This document shows positions 25,184 to 36,469 of a DNA stretch of 50,256 bases, piece by piece. This stretch comes from JBBRVW01 sp038246545 (lineage in GTDB: Bacteria; Actinomycetota; Actinomycetes; JACCUZ01), in assembly GCA_038246545.1 (NCBI GenBank), contig JBBRVW010000038.1, forward strand, positions 1 through 50,256, given 5' to 3'. The translations under genes and the position numbers were made by a program. The notes under the pieces were generated by a model. It was not told the DNA's origin and made no database searches. It saw only the letters and a program-made list of their open reading frames with translations. The first letter of the stretch is position 1. Each line of letters begins with the position of its first letter.

Positions 25184-27322
25184 CTAGGGCTGGTCGCCGC
25201 CGCGGACCGCGGCGGCCAGCTCGGCGGCTCGTGGCGACCCGAGCAGGTCGTCGAGCAGCACCGGGGAGCCCGAGCCGTCGGCCAGCGGCAGCTGCCAGTT
25301 GGGGTACTCGGCGTGGGTGCCGGGCTGGTTCATGGCCCGCACCTCCCCGACGACGTCGGTGAGCGCGACCCCCAGCAGCCGGCTGGGCGTCGCGGCCAGC
25401 GCGCGGTGCAGCGCCGCCGTCACCGCCTCGACGTCGCGCTCGGCGCCGGCAGCCAGCCAGCCCCGCTCGACGAGCAGCGCCAGCCAGGACTGCCGGTCGG
25501 CCTCGTCGACGGCACGCTCCTCGGCGACCGACCGGGTGAGCAGCCCGAGGTCCTCGCGGATCCGGATGTGCTCGCCCGCGAGGTAGCCCGCGGTCGGCGG
25601 CAGGTCGTGGGTGGTCACGGTTGCCAGGCACAGCCGCCGCCAGGTCTCCGGCGGGCGTGGGTGCCCGTGCTCGTCCCGCTCGAACCACAGGATCGAGGTC
25701 CCGAGCACTCCCCGGTCGGCGAGGTAGTCGCGGACCCACGGCTCGACGGTGCCCAGGTCCTCCCCGACCACGACGGCGCCGGCGCGCCAGGCCTCGAGGG
25801 CGAGGATCCCGACCAGCGCCTCGTGGTCGAACCGGACGTAGGTCCCCTCGGCCGCAGGCCGGCCCTCCGGCACCCACCAGAGCCGGAACAGCCCGATGAT
25901 GTGGTCGACCCGGATCCCGCCCGCGTGGCGCAGGACGGTCCGCAGCATGTCGCGGTACGGGACGTAGGCAGCCTCGGCCAGCCGGTCCGGGCGCCACGGC
26001 GGCTGCGACCAGTCCTGTCCGACCTGGTTGAAGGCATCCGGCGGCGCGCCGACGGTCACGCCACGGGCCATGACGTCCTGCAGCGCCCACGTGTCGGCCC
26101 CGTCCGGGTGCACGCCGACGGCCAGGTCGTGGACCACGCCGAGTGGCATGCCGGCCGCGGCGGCCCTGGCCTGCACGTCGCCGAGCTGCTCGTCGAGGAC
26201 CCACTGCAGCCAGCAGTAGAAGTCGACCCGGGTGGCGAGCTCGGTGCGCGCAGCCGCGACGGCCGCGGAGCCGGGAGCACGCAGCTCCTCGGGCCACCCG
26301 CTCCACACGTCGCCGTGGACCTCCGCGAGCGCGCACCAGGTGGCAAAGTCCACCAGCCCCTTGCCCTCCCGCGCCAGGAAGAGCTGGTAGTCCGCCTCGC
26401 GGGCCGGGCTGCGGGGCACCGAGTGGACGAGGGTGAGTGCCGACCGCTTGGCCTCCCAGACGGCGTCCCGGTCGAGCAGGGCGGCGGACCGGCTGGTGGC
26501 GCGCTGGAGCAGCGCGGTGCGCTCGATGTCGGCGCGCACCGCCCCGGTGAGGTAGGCATGCTCAGGCACCCGCTCGACCCGCACGTACAGCGGGCTCACG
26601 AAGCGCCGGGTCACCGGGAGGTACGGCGACGGCTCGACCGGCACCGTCGGCGACGGCGCGTGCATCGGGTTGATGAGGACGAAGCCGGCTCCGAGCTCCT
26701 GGCCGCTCCACCGGGCCAGCTCGCCGAGGTCGTCGAGGTCACCGTGGCCCCAAGAGCGTCGCGAGCGCACCGAGTACAGCTGGGTCATGAGGCCCCAGGT
26801 CGCCGGGCCGTCGGCCACCGCAGCCGGCAGCTCCAGGCGGTCCGGCGTGACGACGAGCGCGGTCCGGGCGCTCCCGCCCGGCGCCTCGCCGACGGAGGCG
26901 ACCAGCTCGTGCCACCCGAGGGGCAGGTCGCCGGGGACGGCGAAGGTCGCCTCGCCGACCTGGGCACCGTCGACCTCGCGCGGCTCGACCCACCGGTCGA
27001 CCGGGGACAGCTCGACCCGGCCGCCCGCCTCGAGCTCGACGCGCAGGCGCACCGGCGTGAGGTGCGGGACGTGCACCGGCACCTCCGAAGGCCGGCCGGA
27101 CCGGGTCACGACGCACGGCGGCAGGGTGCGGCGCCAGGTGGCGACCCGGACCTCGGCCAGCGACGCGGCGACCGACTCCTCCGTGTGTGCCGGGACCCCG
27201 AGTGCAGCGAGCACGGTCACGACCGACTCGTGCGGGACCTCCGTGTGGCGCCCCTGCCAGTCCCAGAAGTCGGTGGCGACCCCGTGGGCCGTAGCGAGGT
27301 CGACGATCTCCCGGGTGAGCAC
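25184..27322 (-). CDS. malQ: 4-alpha-glucanotransferase (amylomaltase, GH77)
   Basis: A 712-residue enzyme that moves maltooligosaccharide units between glucans in glycogen/maltodextrin metabolism. GH77 catalytic motifs are present: the nucleophile Asp in GGIRVDHIIGLFRLWWVP, the acid/base Glu in VVVGEDLGTVEPWVRD, and the transition-state Asp in VTTHDLPPTAGYLAGEH. The N-terminal 150 residues form the extra beta-rich domain seen in the long actinobacterial form. GTG start at 27320-27322, 21 bases after the HNH gene in the same direction. The alpha-glucosidase at 32426 may share substrates. Confidence 0.92.
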   Translation of the reverse strand: MLTREIVDLATAHGVATDFWDWQGRHTEVPHESVVTVLAALGVPAHTEESVAASLAEVRVATWRRTLPPCVVTRSGRPSEVPVHVPHLTPVRLRVELEAGGRVELSPVDRWVEPREVDGAQVGEATFAVPGDLPLGWHELVASVGEAPGGSARTALVVTPDRLELPAAVADGPATWGLMTQLYSVRSRRSWGHGDLDDLGELARWSGQELGAGFVLINPMHAPSPTVPVEPSPYLPVTRRFVSPLYVRVERVPEHAYLTGAVRADIERTALLQRATSRSAALLDRDAVWEAKRSALTLVHSVPRSPAREADYQLFLAREGKGLVDFATWCALAEVHGDVWSGWPEELRAPGSAAVAAARTELATRVDFYCWLQWVLDEQLGDVQARAAAAGMPLGVVHDLAVGVHPDGADTWALQDVMARGVTVGAPPDAFNQVGQDWSQPPWRPDRLAEAAYVPYRDMLRTVLRHAGGIRVDHIIGLFRLWWVPEGRPAAEGTYVRFDHEALVGILALEAWRAGAVVVGEDLGTVEPWVRDYLADRGVLGTSILWFERDEHGHPRPPETWRRLCLATVTTHDLPPTAGYLAGEHIRIREDLGLLTRSVAEERAVDEADRQSWLALLVERGWLAAGAERDVEAVTAALHRALAATPSRLLGVALTDVVGEVRAMNQPGTHAEYPNWQLPLADGSGSPVLLDDLLGSPRAAELAAAVRGGDQP

Positions 27323-27343
27323 GTCGACGAGGCTAGGGCGTGG

Positions 27344-27868
27344 TCAGGCCGAGACGGCCCCGGCCACTCCCTCGCCGCCGTATGCCGCGAGGTACGGCGC
27401 CCAGCTCGGGTCCGAGCGACCGGTGCCGAGCACCCGCCAGGCGCTGCCCGTCGGCTCCTGAGGCGGGTGCAGCCGCCAGCCGATCTCGGCCACGGTCCGG
27501 TCCGCCTTCACGTGGTTGCAGCGCCGGCACGCCGACACGACGTTGCCCCACTCGTGCCGCCCGCCGCGGCTGCGCGGGACCACGTGGTCGATGCTCGTCG
27601 CGGGCACGCCGCAGTAGACGCAGCGCCCGCCGTCGCGGACGAAGACGGCCCGCCGGGTGAGCGGGACCGGACCCCGGAAGGGCAGGCGCACGTAGCGCGT
27701 CAGGCGCACGACCGCCGGCGCGTGCATCTCGACCGTCGCGCTGTGCATCACCAGCTCGGACTGCTCGACCGCGACCGCCTTGCGCATCAGGACCAGCAGC
27801 AGGGCGCGGCGAGCGGGCACGACGCAGAGGGGCTCGTACGTCGCGTTGAGCACAAGGGCGTGGCCCAC
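27344..27868 (-). CDS. HNH endonuclease (Rv2469c-like)
   Basis: A 174-residue protein. The HNH/zinc module is in the middle: RCVYCGVPATSIDHVVPRSR, then GGRHEWGNVVSACRRCNHVK. Two CxxC pairs bind zinc and the DH plus N plus H residues form the active site. The N-terminal MGHALVLNATYEPLCVVPAR is conserved in a large actinobacterial group whose DNA target is unknown. It is a chromosomal house-keeping member and no homing-element features are seen around it. GTG start at 27866-27868, first gene of the minus-strand run through malQ to DUF5130. Confidence 0.85.
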   Translation of the reverse strand: MGHALVLNATYEPLCVVPARRALLLVLMRKAVAVEQSELVMHSATVEMHAPAVVRLTRYVRLPFRGPVPLTRRAVFVRDGGRCVYCGVPATSIDHVVPRSRGGRHEWGNVVSACRRCNHVKADRTVAEIGWRLHPPQEPTGSAWRVLGTGRSDPSWAPYLAAYGGEGVAGAVSA

Positions 27869-27996
27869 CGGCGCCTCCGACAGAACGGCCCCGGCACGTG
27901 GCTCGTGCCGAGTCGGCCGTGATCAGTGTGACCTGCCACCCGTCCTGGCGCCACCGACGGGCCGCGGGGCGCGGCCGGGCGGATACGGTGACCGCC

Positions 27997-30105
27997 ATGT
28001 CGAGCCCCGCGTACCCCGAGGCCCGCCGCAGCGACGACGCGGACACCCTGTTCGGCACCACGGTGCCGGACCCCTACCGGTGGCTGGAGGACCCGGCCTC
28101 CGACGAGTCCGCCGCCTGGCTGACCGCCCAGGATGGCCTGCTGGCCTCCGGCGGGTGGACCGGCGACCCCGCCACGCGGGACCGCATCGCGGCACGGGTG
28201 GCCGAGCTGCTGGCCGCCGGCACGGTCGGCGCACCCGCCTGGCGCGGCGAGCGGCAGTTCTTCGTCCGGCGCACCGCTGAGCAGGAGCACGCGGTGCTGC
28301 AGACCGTCGACCCGGACGGCACCGAGCGGGTGCTCGTCGACCCGGTGGCGGTCGACCCCTCGGGCGTCACGACGCTGGACGCCTGGCAGCCGTCCAAGGA
28401 GGGCGACCGGCTCGCGTACCAGCTCTCGCACGGCGGCACCGAGGAGTCGCTTCTGCACGTCGTCGACGTCGTGACGGGCGAGGCGCTCGAGGAGCCGATC
28501 GACCGCACCCGCTACTCCCCCGTCGCGTGGCTGCCCGGCGGCGAGGCCTACTACTACGTGCGCCGAATCGCGCCGGAGGCCACCCCCGAGGGCGAGGAGC
28601 AGTTCCACCGCCGGGTCTGGCTGCACCGGGTCGGCAGCGACCCCGACACCGACGTCGAGATCCTCGGCGCCGCCCTCGATCGCACCAGCTACTTCGGGGT
28701 GACCGTCTCGATGGACGGCCGCTGGCTGGTCATCGGGTCCTCCGCCGGCACCGCGCCGCGCAACGACCTTTGGCTCGCCGACCTGTCCGACGGCCGGCTC
28801 GAGGCACCCGACCTACGGGTCGTGCAGCAGGGCGTCGACGCGAGCACGTCGATGCACGTCGGCCGCGACGGGCGGGTCTACCTGTTCACCGACCGCGACG
28901 CGTCCCGTGGTCGCCTGATGGTGACGGAACCGGGCGCGACCGACTTCGCGTCATGGACCGACCTGGTGCCTGAGGACGACGAGGCCGTGCTCGAGGCCTA
29001 CGCGATCCTCGACGGCCCAGGCCCCGACGGTGCACCGCCGGACGACGGCGGCACGCTGCTGTGCGTTTGGACCCGGCACGCGGTCAGCGAGCTCACCACC
29101 CACTCCCTGTCCACCGGGGCGCGCCGCGGCACCGTCCCGCTGCCGGGCGTCGGCTCGGTGACCGGTGTCGCCGAGCGGCCGGAGGGCGGCCACGAGGCGT
29201 GGTTCGGCTACACCGACCACGCGGTGCCCGCGTCGGTCTACCGCTACGACGCGAGCACCGGCGAGACCACCCTCTGGGCGGAGGCACCGGGCCGCGTCGA
29301 CGTGCCGGAGGTGCACGCACGTCAGGTCGAGTACGCCTCCGCCGACGGCACGACGGTGCGCATGCTCGTCATCGCACCGACCAAGGAGCCGGACCAGCCG
29401 CGGCCCACGGTCCTCTACGGGTACGGCGGCTTCAGCATCCCGATGGCACCGGGCTACTCAGCCGGGGTCCTCGCCTGGGTGGAGGCCGGCGGCGTTTACG
29501 CGATCGCCCAGCTCCGGGGTGGCTCGGAGGAGGGCGAGCAGTGGCACCGCGACGGGATGCGGGACAAGAAGCAGAACACCTTCGACGACTTCCACGCCGC
29601 GGCCGAGCAGCTGATCGCCGACGGCTGGACGTCGGGCGACCGGCTGGCCGTCTCCGGCGGGTCCAACGGCGGCCTGCTGGTCGGCGCGGCGGTCACCCAG
29701 CGGCCCGAGCTGTTCGCCGCCGCCGTCTGCTCGGCGCCGCTGCTCGACATGGTGCGCTACGAGCGCTTCGGTCTCGGCGCGACGTGGAGCGACGAGTACG
29801 GCAGCGCCGAGGTGCCGGCCGAGCTCGGGTGGCTGCTGAGCTACTCGCCGTACCACCGGGTGCGCGAGGGCATCGACTACCCGGCCGTGCTGTTCACGGT
29901 GTTCGACGGCGACACCCGCGTCGACCCGATGCACGCCCGGAAGATGTGCGCCGCGCTGCAGCACGCGACCAGCGGGACACGCCCGGTGCTGCTGCGCCGC
30001 GAGCGTGACGTCGGTCACGGGGCCCGCGCGCTGAGCCGGTCGGTCGCCCTCACCGCGGACACGCTCGCCTTCGCGGCCCGGTGGACCGGCCTGTCCCTCG
30101 ACTGA
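27997..30105 (+). CDS. Prolyl oligopeptidase family serine peptidase (S9)
   Basis: A 702-residue peptidase: an N-terminal beta-propeller (about 70-430) that filters peptide size, and a C-terminal alpha/beta hydrolase. The catalytic Ser is in VSGGSNGGLLVGAAVTQRPE, Asp in VFDGDTRVDPMHARKM, and His in RDVGHGARALS. PDPYRWLEDPASDESAAWL is the standard POP N terminus. It cleaves short peptides after proline in the cytoplasm; no signal peptide is seen. ATG at 27997 follows an in-frame GTG at 27988. It is divergent from the HNH gene, 128 bases apart. Confidence 0.9.
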   Translation: MSSPAYPEARRSDDADTLFGTTVPDPYRWLEDPASDESAAWLTAQDGLLASGGWTGDPATRDRIAARVAELLAAGTVGAPAWRGERQFFVRRTAEQEHAVLQTVDPDGTERVLVDPVAVDPSGVTTLDAWQPSKEGDRLAYQLSHGGTEESLLHVVDVVTGEALEEPIDRTRYSPVAWLPGGEAYYYVRRIAPEATPEGEEQFHRRVWLHRVGSDPDTDVEILGAALDRTSYFGVTVSMDGRWLVIGSSAGTAPRNDLWLADLSDGRLEAPDLRVVQQGVDASTSMHVGRDGRVYLFTDRDASRGRLMVTEPGATDFASWTDLVPEDDEAVLEAYAILDGPGPDGAPPDDGGTLLCVWTRHAVSELTTHSLSTGARRGTVPLPGVGSVTGVAERPEGGHEAWFGYTDHAVPASVYRYDASTGETTLWAEAPGRVDVPEVHARQVEYASADGTTVRMLVIAPTKEPDQPRPTVLYGYGGFSIPMAPGYSAGVLAWVEAGGVYAIAQLRGGSEEGEQWHRDGMRDKKQNTFDDFHAAAEQLIADGWTSGDRLAVSGGSNGGLLVGAAVTQRPELFAAAVCSAPLLDMVRYERFGLGATWSDEYGSAEVPAELGWLLSYSPYHRVREGIDYPAVLFTVFDGDTRVDPMHARKMCAALQHATSGTRPVLLRRERDVGHGARALSRSVALTADTLAFAARWTGLSLD

Positions 30106-30186
30106 CCCGTCTCCGGGCGGCGCATCCTCCCGGGAGCTGTCGGTAGGGTCGAGCCGACCCGAGTCCCCTGACCGGAAAGGCGCTCC

Positions 30187-31377
30187 GTGGTACTGGCGCT
30201 CTCGCCGCTGACCGGCCTGATCAATGCCGACACGACCGACTGCACCAAGGACGACGGCACGCTCTGCGGTGTCGTCTTCGACGTGACCGGCCAGAAGTGG
30301 CTGGCCGAGTCCTCGGACTGGCTGATCGCCAAACCGGCCAGGATCCTGCTGATCATCCTGGTCGCGGCGCTGCTCCGCTCCCTGATCGCCCGGGTGATCA
30401 AGCGGCTCTCGACCCGTGCCGCCGAGGGAAGCCTGCCCGGGCTGCTGGCCCGCGGGCGGACCTCGGGCCTGCTGGGGTCCACGCCGCTCGTGTCCGAGCG
30501 CCGCGCCCAGCGGGCGGCGACGATGGGCTCGGTGCTCGGGTCGATCGCGACCGGCGTGATCGCGAGCATCGCCCTGATCATGGTGATCGCCGAGCTCGGG
30601 GTGAGCATCGCCCCGCTGATCGCGAGCGCCGGCATCGTCGGTGTGGCCCTGGGCTTCGGTGCCCAGAGCCTCGTGAAGGACTTCCTCTCCGGGATCTTCA
30701 TGATCCTCGAGGACCAGTACGGCGTCGGTGACGTCATCGACGCCGGCGAGGCCTCAGGCGTGGTCGAGGCCGTCGGGCTGCGGGTGACCCGGCTGCGGGA
30801 CGTGAGCGGCGTGGTCTGGTACCTGCGCAACGGCGAGATCCCGCGGGTCGGCAACATGAGCCAGGGCTGGGCCCGCGCGGTGCTCGACATCGGGGTGGCC
30901 TACCACGAGGACGTCGCCCGGGTCCGTGAGCTCATCCTCGACACCGCCCAGGAGCTCTACGCCGACGAGGACTACCGCGACCTGGTGCTGGATGAGCCGG
31001 AGGTGTGGGGCGTCGAGGCGCTCGAACACGACGCGATCGTCATCAGGCTGGTCGCCAAGACCAAGCCGCTGCAGCAGTGGGCGGTGGCGCGGGCGCTGCG
31101 CGAGCGCATCAAGGCGACCTTCGACGAGCACGGCGTCGAGATCCCCTTCCCGCAGCGGACGGTCTGGATGCGGGCCGAGGGCCCGGGCAGCGAGGCCGGC
31201 GCGGAGCCCGCGACGCCGGACACCGGGACGGCGCCCGACCGACCGCGCCGGCCCGCGGCGGCCGGCGAGGCGAGCACCCCGGTGGGGTCGCGGCAGCAGG
31301 TCCGCTCCGAGTACACCGGCGAGATGGCCGCCGTCGTCGACGACCCGCCCCCGAAGGACGACGTCCGCGGCACCTGA
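30187..31377 (+). CDS. MscS-family mechanosensitive channel
   Basis: A 396-residue small-conductance channel. There are three membrane helices (ARILLIILVAALLRSLIARV; SIATGVIASIALIMVIAELG; then pore-lining IAPLIASAGIVGVALGFGAQ). SLVKDFLSGIFMILEDQYGV is the MscS family signature, and the cytoplasmic beta and alpha/beta vestibule follows. The last 80 residues are a disordered Pro/Ala-rich extension beyond the usual length. The channel protects against osmotic downshock. GTG start at 30187 after GGAAAGGC. It follows the prolyl oligopeptidase by 81 bases and may be independently transcribed. Confidence 0.88.
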   Translation: MVLALSPLTGLINADTTDCTKDDGTLCGVVFDVTGQKWLAESSDWLIAKPARILLIILVAALLRSLIARVIKRLSTRAAEGSLPGLLARGRTSGLLGSTPLVSERRAQRAATMGSVLGSIATGVIASIALIMVIAELGVSIAPLIASAGIVGVALGFGAQSLVKDFLSGIFMILEDQYGVGDVIDAGEASGVVEAVGLRVTRLRDVSGVVWYLRNGEIPRVGNMSQGWARAVLDIGVAYHEDVARVRELILDTAQELYADEDYRDLVLDEPEVWGVEALEHDAIVIRLVAKTKPLQQWAVARALRERIKATFDEHGVEIPFPQRTVWMRAEGPGSEAGAEPATPDTGTAPDRPRRPAAAGEASTPVGSRQQVRSEYTGEMAAVVDDPPPKDDVRGT

Positions 31378-31457
31378 CGGCAAGCGAGGCCCTCACGGCG
31401 GGTCAGGTGCTCCCCAGCGAAGTGGCCCCGCTCCGCTCGTGACGAGGACGCGGGACC

Positions 31458-31883
31458 TCAGACGAGGGCGGCGTCCAGGGTGATCGTCGTGCCGGTGAGG
31501 GCGGCACTGACCGGGCAGTTCTTCTTGGCACCCTCGGCGAAGACGGCGAAGTCCTCGGCAGACAGACCCTGCACGGCACCGCGCGTGGTGAGGCGGATCT
31601 CGGTGATGCCCTTGCCGGGCTGGAAGTCGACCTCGGCCGTGGTGTCGATGGTGTCGACGGTGTGGCCAGCCTTGCTCAGCTCGTTCGACAGCGACATGGA
31701 GAAGCAGGTCGAGTGCGCTGCCGCGATGAGCTCCTCGGGGCTGGTCACGCCGTCGGGCTCCGAGGACCGGGCGGCCCACGTGACGTCGTAGCTGCCGAGC
31801 TTGGAGGAGTCCAGGGAGACCTGGCCCTTGCCGTCCAAGAGCGAGCCCTCCCAGTGGGCGTTGGCGGTGCGCGTGGTGGCCAT
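31458..31883 (-). CDS. osmC: OsmC-family peroxiredoxin
   Basis: A 141-residue thiol peroxidase that reduces organic hydroperoxides. The two conserved Cys are in AAAHSTCFSMSLSNELSKAG and EGAKKNCPVSAALTG, as in OsmC rather than Ohr by overall pattern (DGKGQVSLDSSKLGSYDVTW near the start). ATG at 31881-31883 with AGGAGG eight bases upstream. It is divergent from the globin gene with 61 bases between starts, a small regulatory space that may control both oxidative-stress genes. Confidence 0.87.
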   Translation of the reverse strand: MATTRTANAHWEGSLLDGKGQVSLDSSKLGSYDVTWAARSSEPDGVTSPEELIAAAHSTCFSMSLSNELSKAGHTVDTIDTTAEVDFQPGKGITEIRLTTRGAVQGLSAEDFAVFAEGAKKNCPVSAALTGTTITLDAALV

Positions 31884-31944
31884 ACGGATGTCCTCCTGGT
31901 GGTGGTCGACGGGCTGGACGAGCGGCCCTCCCCTGTCTGACACG

Positions 31945-32346
31945 ATGGCAGACGTGGATATTCCGGAGGCCGAGCCGACGTTCTACGACGCCGTGGGCGG
32001 CGCGGCGACCTTCCGGCGCCTGGTACACACCTTCTACCGCGGTGTGGCCGAGGACCCCGACCTGCGGGCGCTCTACCCCGAGACCGACCTGACCGGGGCC
32101 GAGGACCGGCTGCGGATGTTCCTCGAGCAGTACTGGGGCGGGCCGCGGACCTACTCCGAGCAGCGCGGCCACCCACGGCTGCGGATGCGGCACGCCCCGT
32201 TCGCCGTCGACAAGGCGGCGCACGACGCGTGGCTGCGGCACATGCGCGCCGCTCTCGACGAGCTCGTCCTGAACCCCGACGCTGAGAAGCTGCTCTGGGA
32301 CTACCTGGTCATGGCCGCCGGCAGCATGGTGAACACCGCCGGCTGA
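31945..32346 (+). CDS. glbO: Group II truncated haemoglobin (trHbO)
   Basis: A 133-residue haem protein for oxygen or NO chemistry. Group II features are the TyrB10 in LVHTFYRGVAEDPDLRALYP, the QYWGGPRTYSEQRGHPRLRM stretch, the proximal His in RHAPFAV, and the TrpG8 in AHDAWLRHMRAALDE. Length and pattern match trHbO of mycobacteria. ATG at 31945. It comes next to aglA, as glbO-aglA (Rv2470-Rv2471) do in M. tuberculosis. Confidence 0.9.
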   Translation: MADVDIPEAEPTFYDAVGGAATFRRLVHTFYRGVAEDPDLRALYPETDLTGAEDRLRMFLEQYWGGPRTYSEQRGHPRLRMRHAPFAVDKAAHDAWLRHMRAALDELVLNPDAEKLLWDYLVMAAGSMVNTAG

Positions 32347-32425
32347 CCGGGGCGAGGTCCGGGTGCGGAGGTCCGAGGGCCGGGCACCGGTCGTCGGGCG
32401 CGAACCGGTTTGGCAGGATCCTCTG

Positions 32426-34132
<1,707 letters not shown>

Positions 34133-34173
34133 CCCCCGGCGGCTCTCTTTGTCTGGGTATGCCCCGGTGAGCC

Positions 34174-34200
34174 CCAGGAACTGCCCTGAGGGTTCCCTGG
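34174..34200 (+). terminator. Possible hairpin terminator after aglA
   Basis: CCAGGAAC near 34174 pairs with GGTTCCCTGG (34191-34200) with one bulged base. It stands 41 bases after the aglA stop and before the MMPL gene. No T-run follows. Confidence 0.4.
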
Positions 34201-34204
34201 ACCG

Positions 34205-34233
34205 CCGCCGATGAGATCGACTGTTGTCGGCGG
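34205..34233. promoter_or_regulatory. Inverted repeat upstream of the MMPL gene
   Basis: CCGCCGA (34205-34211) and TCGGCGG (34227-34233) form a 7-bp inverted repeat with a 15-base spacer, 48 bases before the MMPL start. It could be an operator or part of the terminator region. No regulator gene is adjacent. Confidence 0.3.
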
Positions 34234-34281
34234 TCTCCCCTAGCGTCGTCGTAGCCGTCCACTTCTCCGGGGAGCCCGCTG

Positions 34282-36456
34282 ATGGTCCGTCTCGCCGAGT
34301 TCGTCCTGCGTCACCGCCGGCTGGTGATGCTCTTCTGGCTGGTGATGCTCGTCGTCGGCGGGGTGGCCGCCGGGCAGACCAGCAAGCGTCTCGTCGTCGA
34401 CTTCTCGCTGCCCGGCCAGCCGGGGTACGAGACCGAGACGCAGCTGCTCGACACGTTCCACAACGGCGGCTCCAACCCGCCGACCATCGCCGTCGTCACG
34501 GTGCCCGAGGGCACCACCGTCAAGGAGCAGCTGGGCAAGATCACGCCGGTGTTCGACGCGATGGCGAAGGCCCTTCCCGGCACCCGGATGGTCGACTACG
34601 CCGAGACGCAGGACGACCTGTTCCTCACCGAGGACGGCCGCACGACCTACGCGCTCGTCTACCCCGAGCCGTTCGAAAGCTTCACCGACGTCGGGCCCGA
34701 CGTGGCGATGAAGCCCATCCTCGAGCAGGCGAGCAAGGACACCGGCTTCGACTTCGGGGTGACCGGCTACAACCTGCTGGCCCAGGGCACCGATGATCCC
34801 GAGGGACCGAGCCTCCTGGCCGAGACACTGCTCGGCGGCCTGGGCGCACTGGCCGTCCTGCTGTTCCTCTTCGCCTCGTTCCTCGCCCTCGTGCCACTTC
34901 TCATCGCGGCGGTGTCGATCCTCACGACCTTCGCGATCGTGCTGATCGGCACCTACGTCACCGACATCTCCTTCGTCGTCCAGTTCCTGATCGCCCTGGT
35001 GGGGCTGGGCGTCGCGGTCGACTACTCGCTGCTCGTCGTCAACCGCTGGCGCGAGGAGCGCGCACACGGCCGCGACAACCACACGGCAGTCGTGGTGGCG
35101 ATGCAGTACGCCGGGCACGCGGTCGTGGCCAGCGCCGGCACGGTGGCGATCAGCCTGTGCGCGCTGCTGGTCATCCCGGTGCCGCTGCTGCGGAGCATGG
35201 GTGTCGGCGGCATGCTCATCCCGCTCGTGAGCACCGCAGTCGTCCTCACGCTCCTGCCGGCGCTGCTCGGCGGCATCGGGCCGCGGGTCGACTGGCCCCG
35301 GATCCGGCACGAGGAGCGTGCCTCCCGCGGCTGGACCGCCTGGGCCGACCTGGTGGTGCGGTTCCGCTGGGTCGCGGCGGCGGTCGCCCTGGTGATCCTC
35401 GGCGCGCTGGTCATCCCGATCTTCGGTATCAAGATCGGGCAGGCCCAGACCAGCTCGCTGGCCAGCGGCGGCCCGGCGTTCGAGCAGCTCCAGGTGCTGC
35501 ACGACGGCGGCGTCCCCGGCGGCGTCGTCTCGCCGATGGAGGTGCTCGTCACGGGCTCGGACCCGGGCGCGTCGGCCGACGAGGTCGCCGACAAGGCACG
35601 TGGTGTCGCCGGGGTGGCCGGCGCGTTCGCACCCGACACCCCGCAGTGGCGTCCCGGCAAGGCGGCGGTGGTCGGCGTCATCCCGGTCGAGGAGACCGTC
35701 GACTCCACCAAGGCACACGTCGTCGACGACCTGAAGACCGCCATCGACGGGGTACCGGGCGTCGTCGGGGTGGCCGGCGTCGGCCCGACGGTGCTCGACT
35801 ACATCAACGCGGTCTACAAGAAGTTTCCCTACAGCCTCGGCCTGATCGCACTGGTGACGTTCATCCTGCTGGTGCGCACGTTCCGGTCGATCGTGCTGCC
35901 CGTCAAGGCGGTGCTGCTCAACATCGTGTCGGTGAGCGCGACCTTCGGCGCGACGGTGCTGTTCTGGCAGGACGGTCATGGGTCGGAGGCGATCTTCGGC
36001 ATCGCCCCCACCGGCGCCGTCACCTTCTGGCTTCCGGTGCTGATCTTCGCGTTCCTGTTCGGGCTGTCGATGGACTACGAGGTCTTCATCCTCGCGCGCA
36101 TGCGCGAGGAGTACGACAAGACCGGCGACACCGACCAGGCGGTGGTGGCGGGGCTGGCCCGCACCGGTCGGCTCGTGACCGGCGCCGCGATGATCCTGTT
36201 CCTGGCGTTCCTCGCCCTGGCGTCCTCCCCGGGCACCGACATCAAGGTCTTCGCCACCGCCCTGGGGGTCGGCATCCTGCTCGATGCGACGATCGTCCGC
36301 GCACTGCTCGTACCCGCGATGGTGTCGTTGTTCGGCCGGTGGAACTGGTGGCTGCCGTCCTGGGCGGCCCGGCCGCTGCGCGTCGAGCCGCACGCGGCGA
36401 TACCCGAGCCGCGGCGCGAGATCCGGGTCCCCGTCGGCGCCGCCGACCGCGACTGA
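34282..36456 (+). CDS. MMPL-family transporter
   Basis: A 724-residue RND-type exporter. Each half has one membrane helix, a large outside loop and a bundle of about five helices: LVMLFWLVMLVVGGVAAGQT at the start, then GLGVAVDYSLLVVNRWREER, and in the second half GLSMDYEVFILARMREEYDK. The DY pairs (VDYS, MDYE) in helices 4 and 10 are the proton-relay residues of MMPL proteins. Substrates in relatives are lipids or glycolipids; none can be assigned here. ATG at 34282 after CGGGGAG. No cotranscribed lipid-synthesis genes are present. Confidence 0.9.
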   Translation: MVRLAEFVLRHRRLVMLFWLVMLVVGGVAAGQTSKRLVVDFSLPGQPGYETETQLLDTFHNGGSNPPTIAVVTVPEGTTVKEQLGKITPVFDAMAKALPGTRMVDYAETQDDLFLTEDGRTTYALVYPEPFESFTDVGPDVAMKPILEQASKDTGFDFGVTGYNLLAQGTDDPEGPSLLAETLLGGLGALAVLLFLFASFLALVPLLIAAVSILTTFAIVLIGTYVTDISFVVQFLIALVGLGVAVDYSLLVVNRWREERAHGRDNHTAVVVAMQYAGHAVVASAGTVAISLCALLVIPVPLLRSMGVGGMLIPLVSTAVVLTLLPALLGGIGPRVDWPRIRHEERASRGWTAWADLVVRFRWVAAAVALVILGALVIPIFGIKIGQAQTSSLASGGPAFEQLQVLHDGGVPGGVVSPMEVLVTGSDPGASADEVADKARGVAGVAGAFAPDTPQWRPGKAAVVGVIPVEETVDSTKAHVVDDLKTAIDGVPGVVGVAGVGPTVLDYINAVYKKFPYSLGLIALVTFILLVRTFRSIVLPVKAVLLNIVSVSATFGATVLFWQDGHGSEAIFGIAPTGAVTFWLPVLIFAFLFGLSMDYEVFILARMREEYDKTGDTDQAVVAGLARTGRLVTGAAMILFLAFLALASSPGTDIKVFATALGVGILLDATIVRALLVPAMVSLFGRWNWWLPSWAARPLRVEPHAAIPEPRREIRVPVGAADRD

Positions 36457-36469
36457 CACCGCAACCTGC

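Noticed and set aside
25313..27922. Long plus frame opposite malQ (869 codons)
   Set aside because: Antisense shadow of malQ and the HNH gene; no family pattern.
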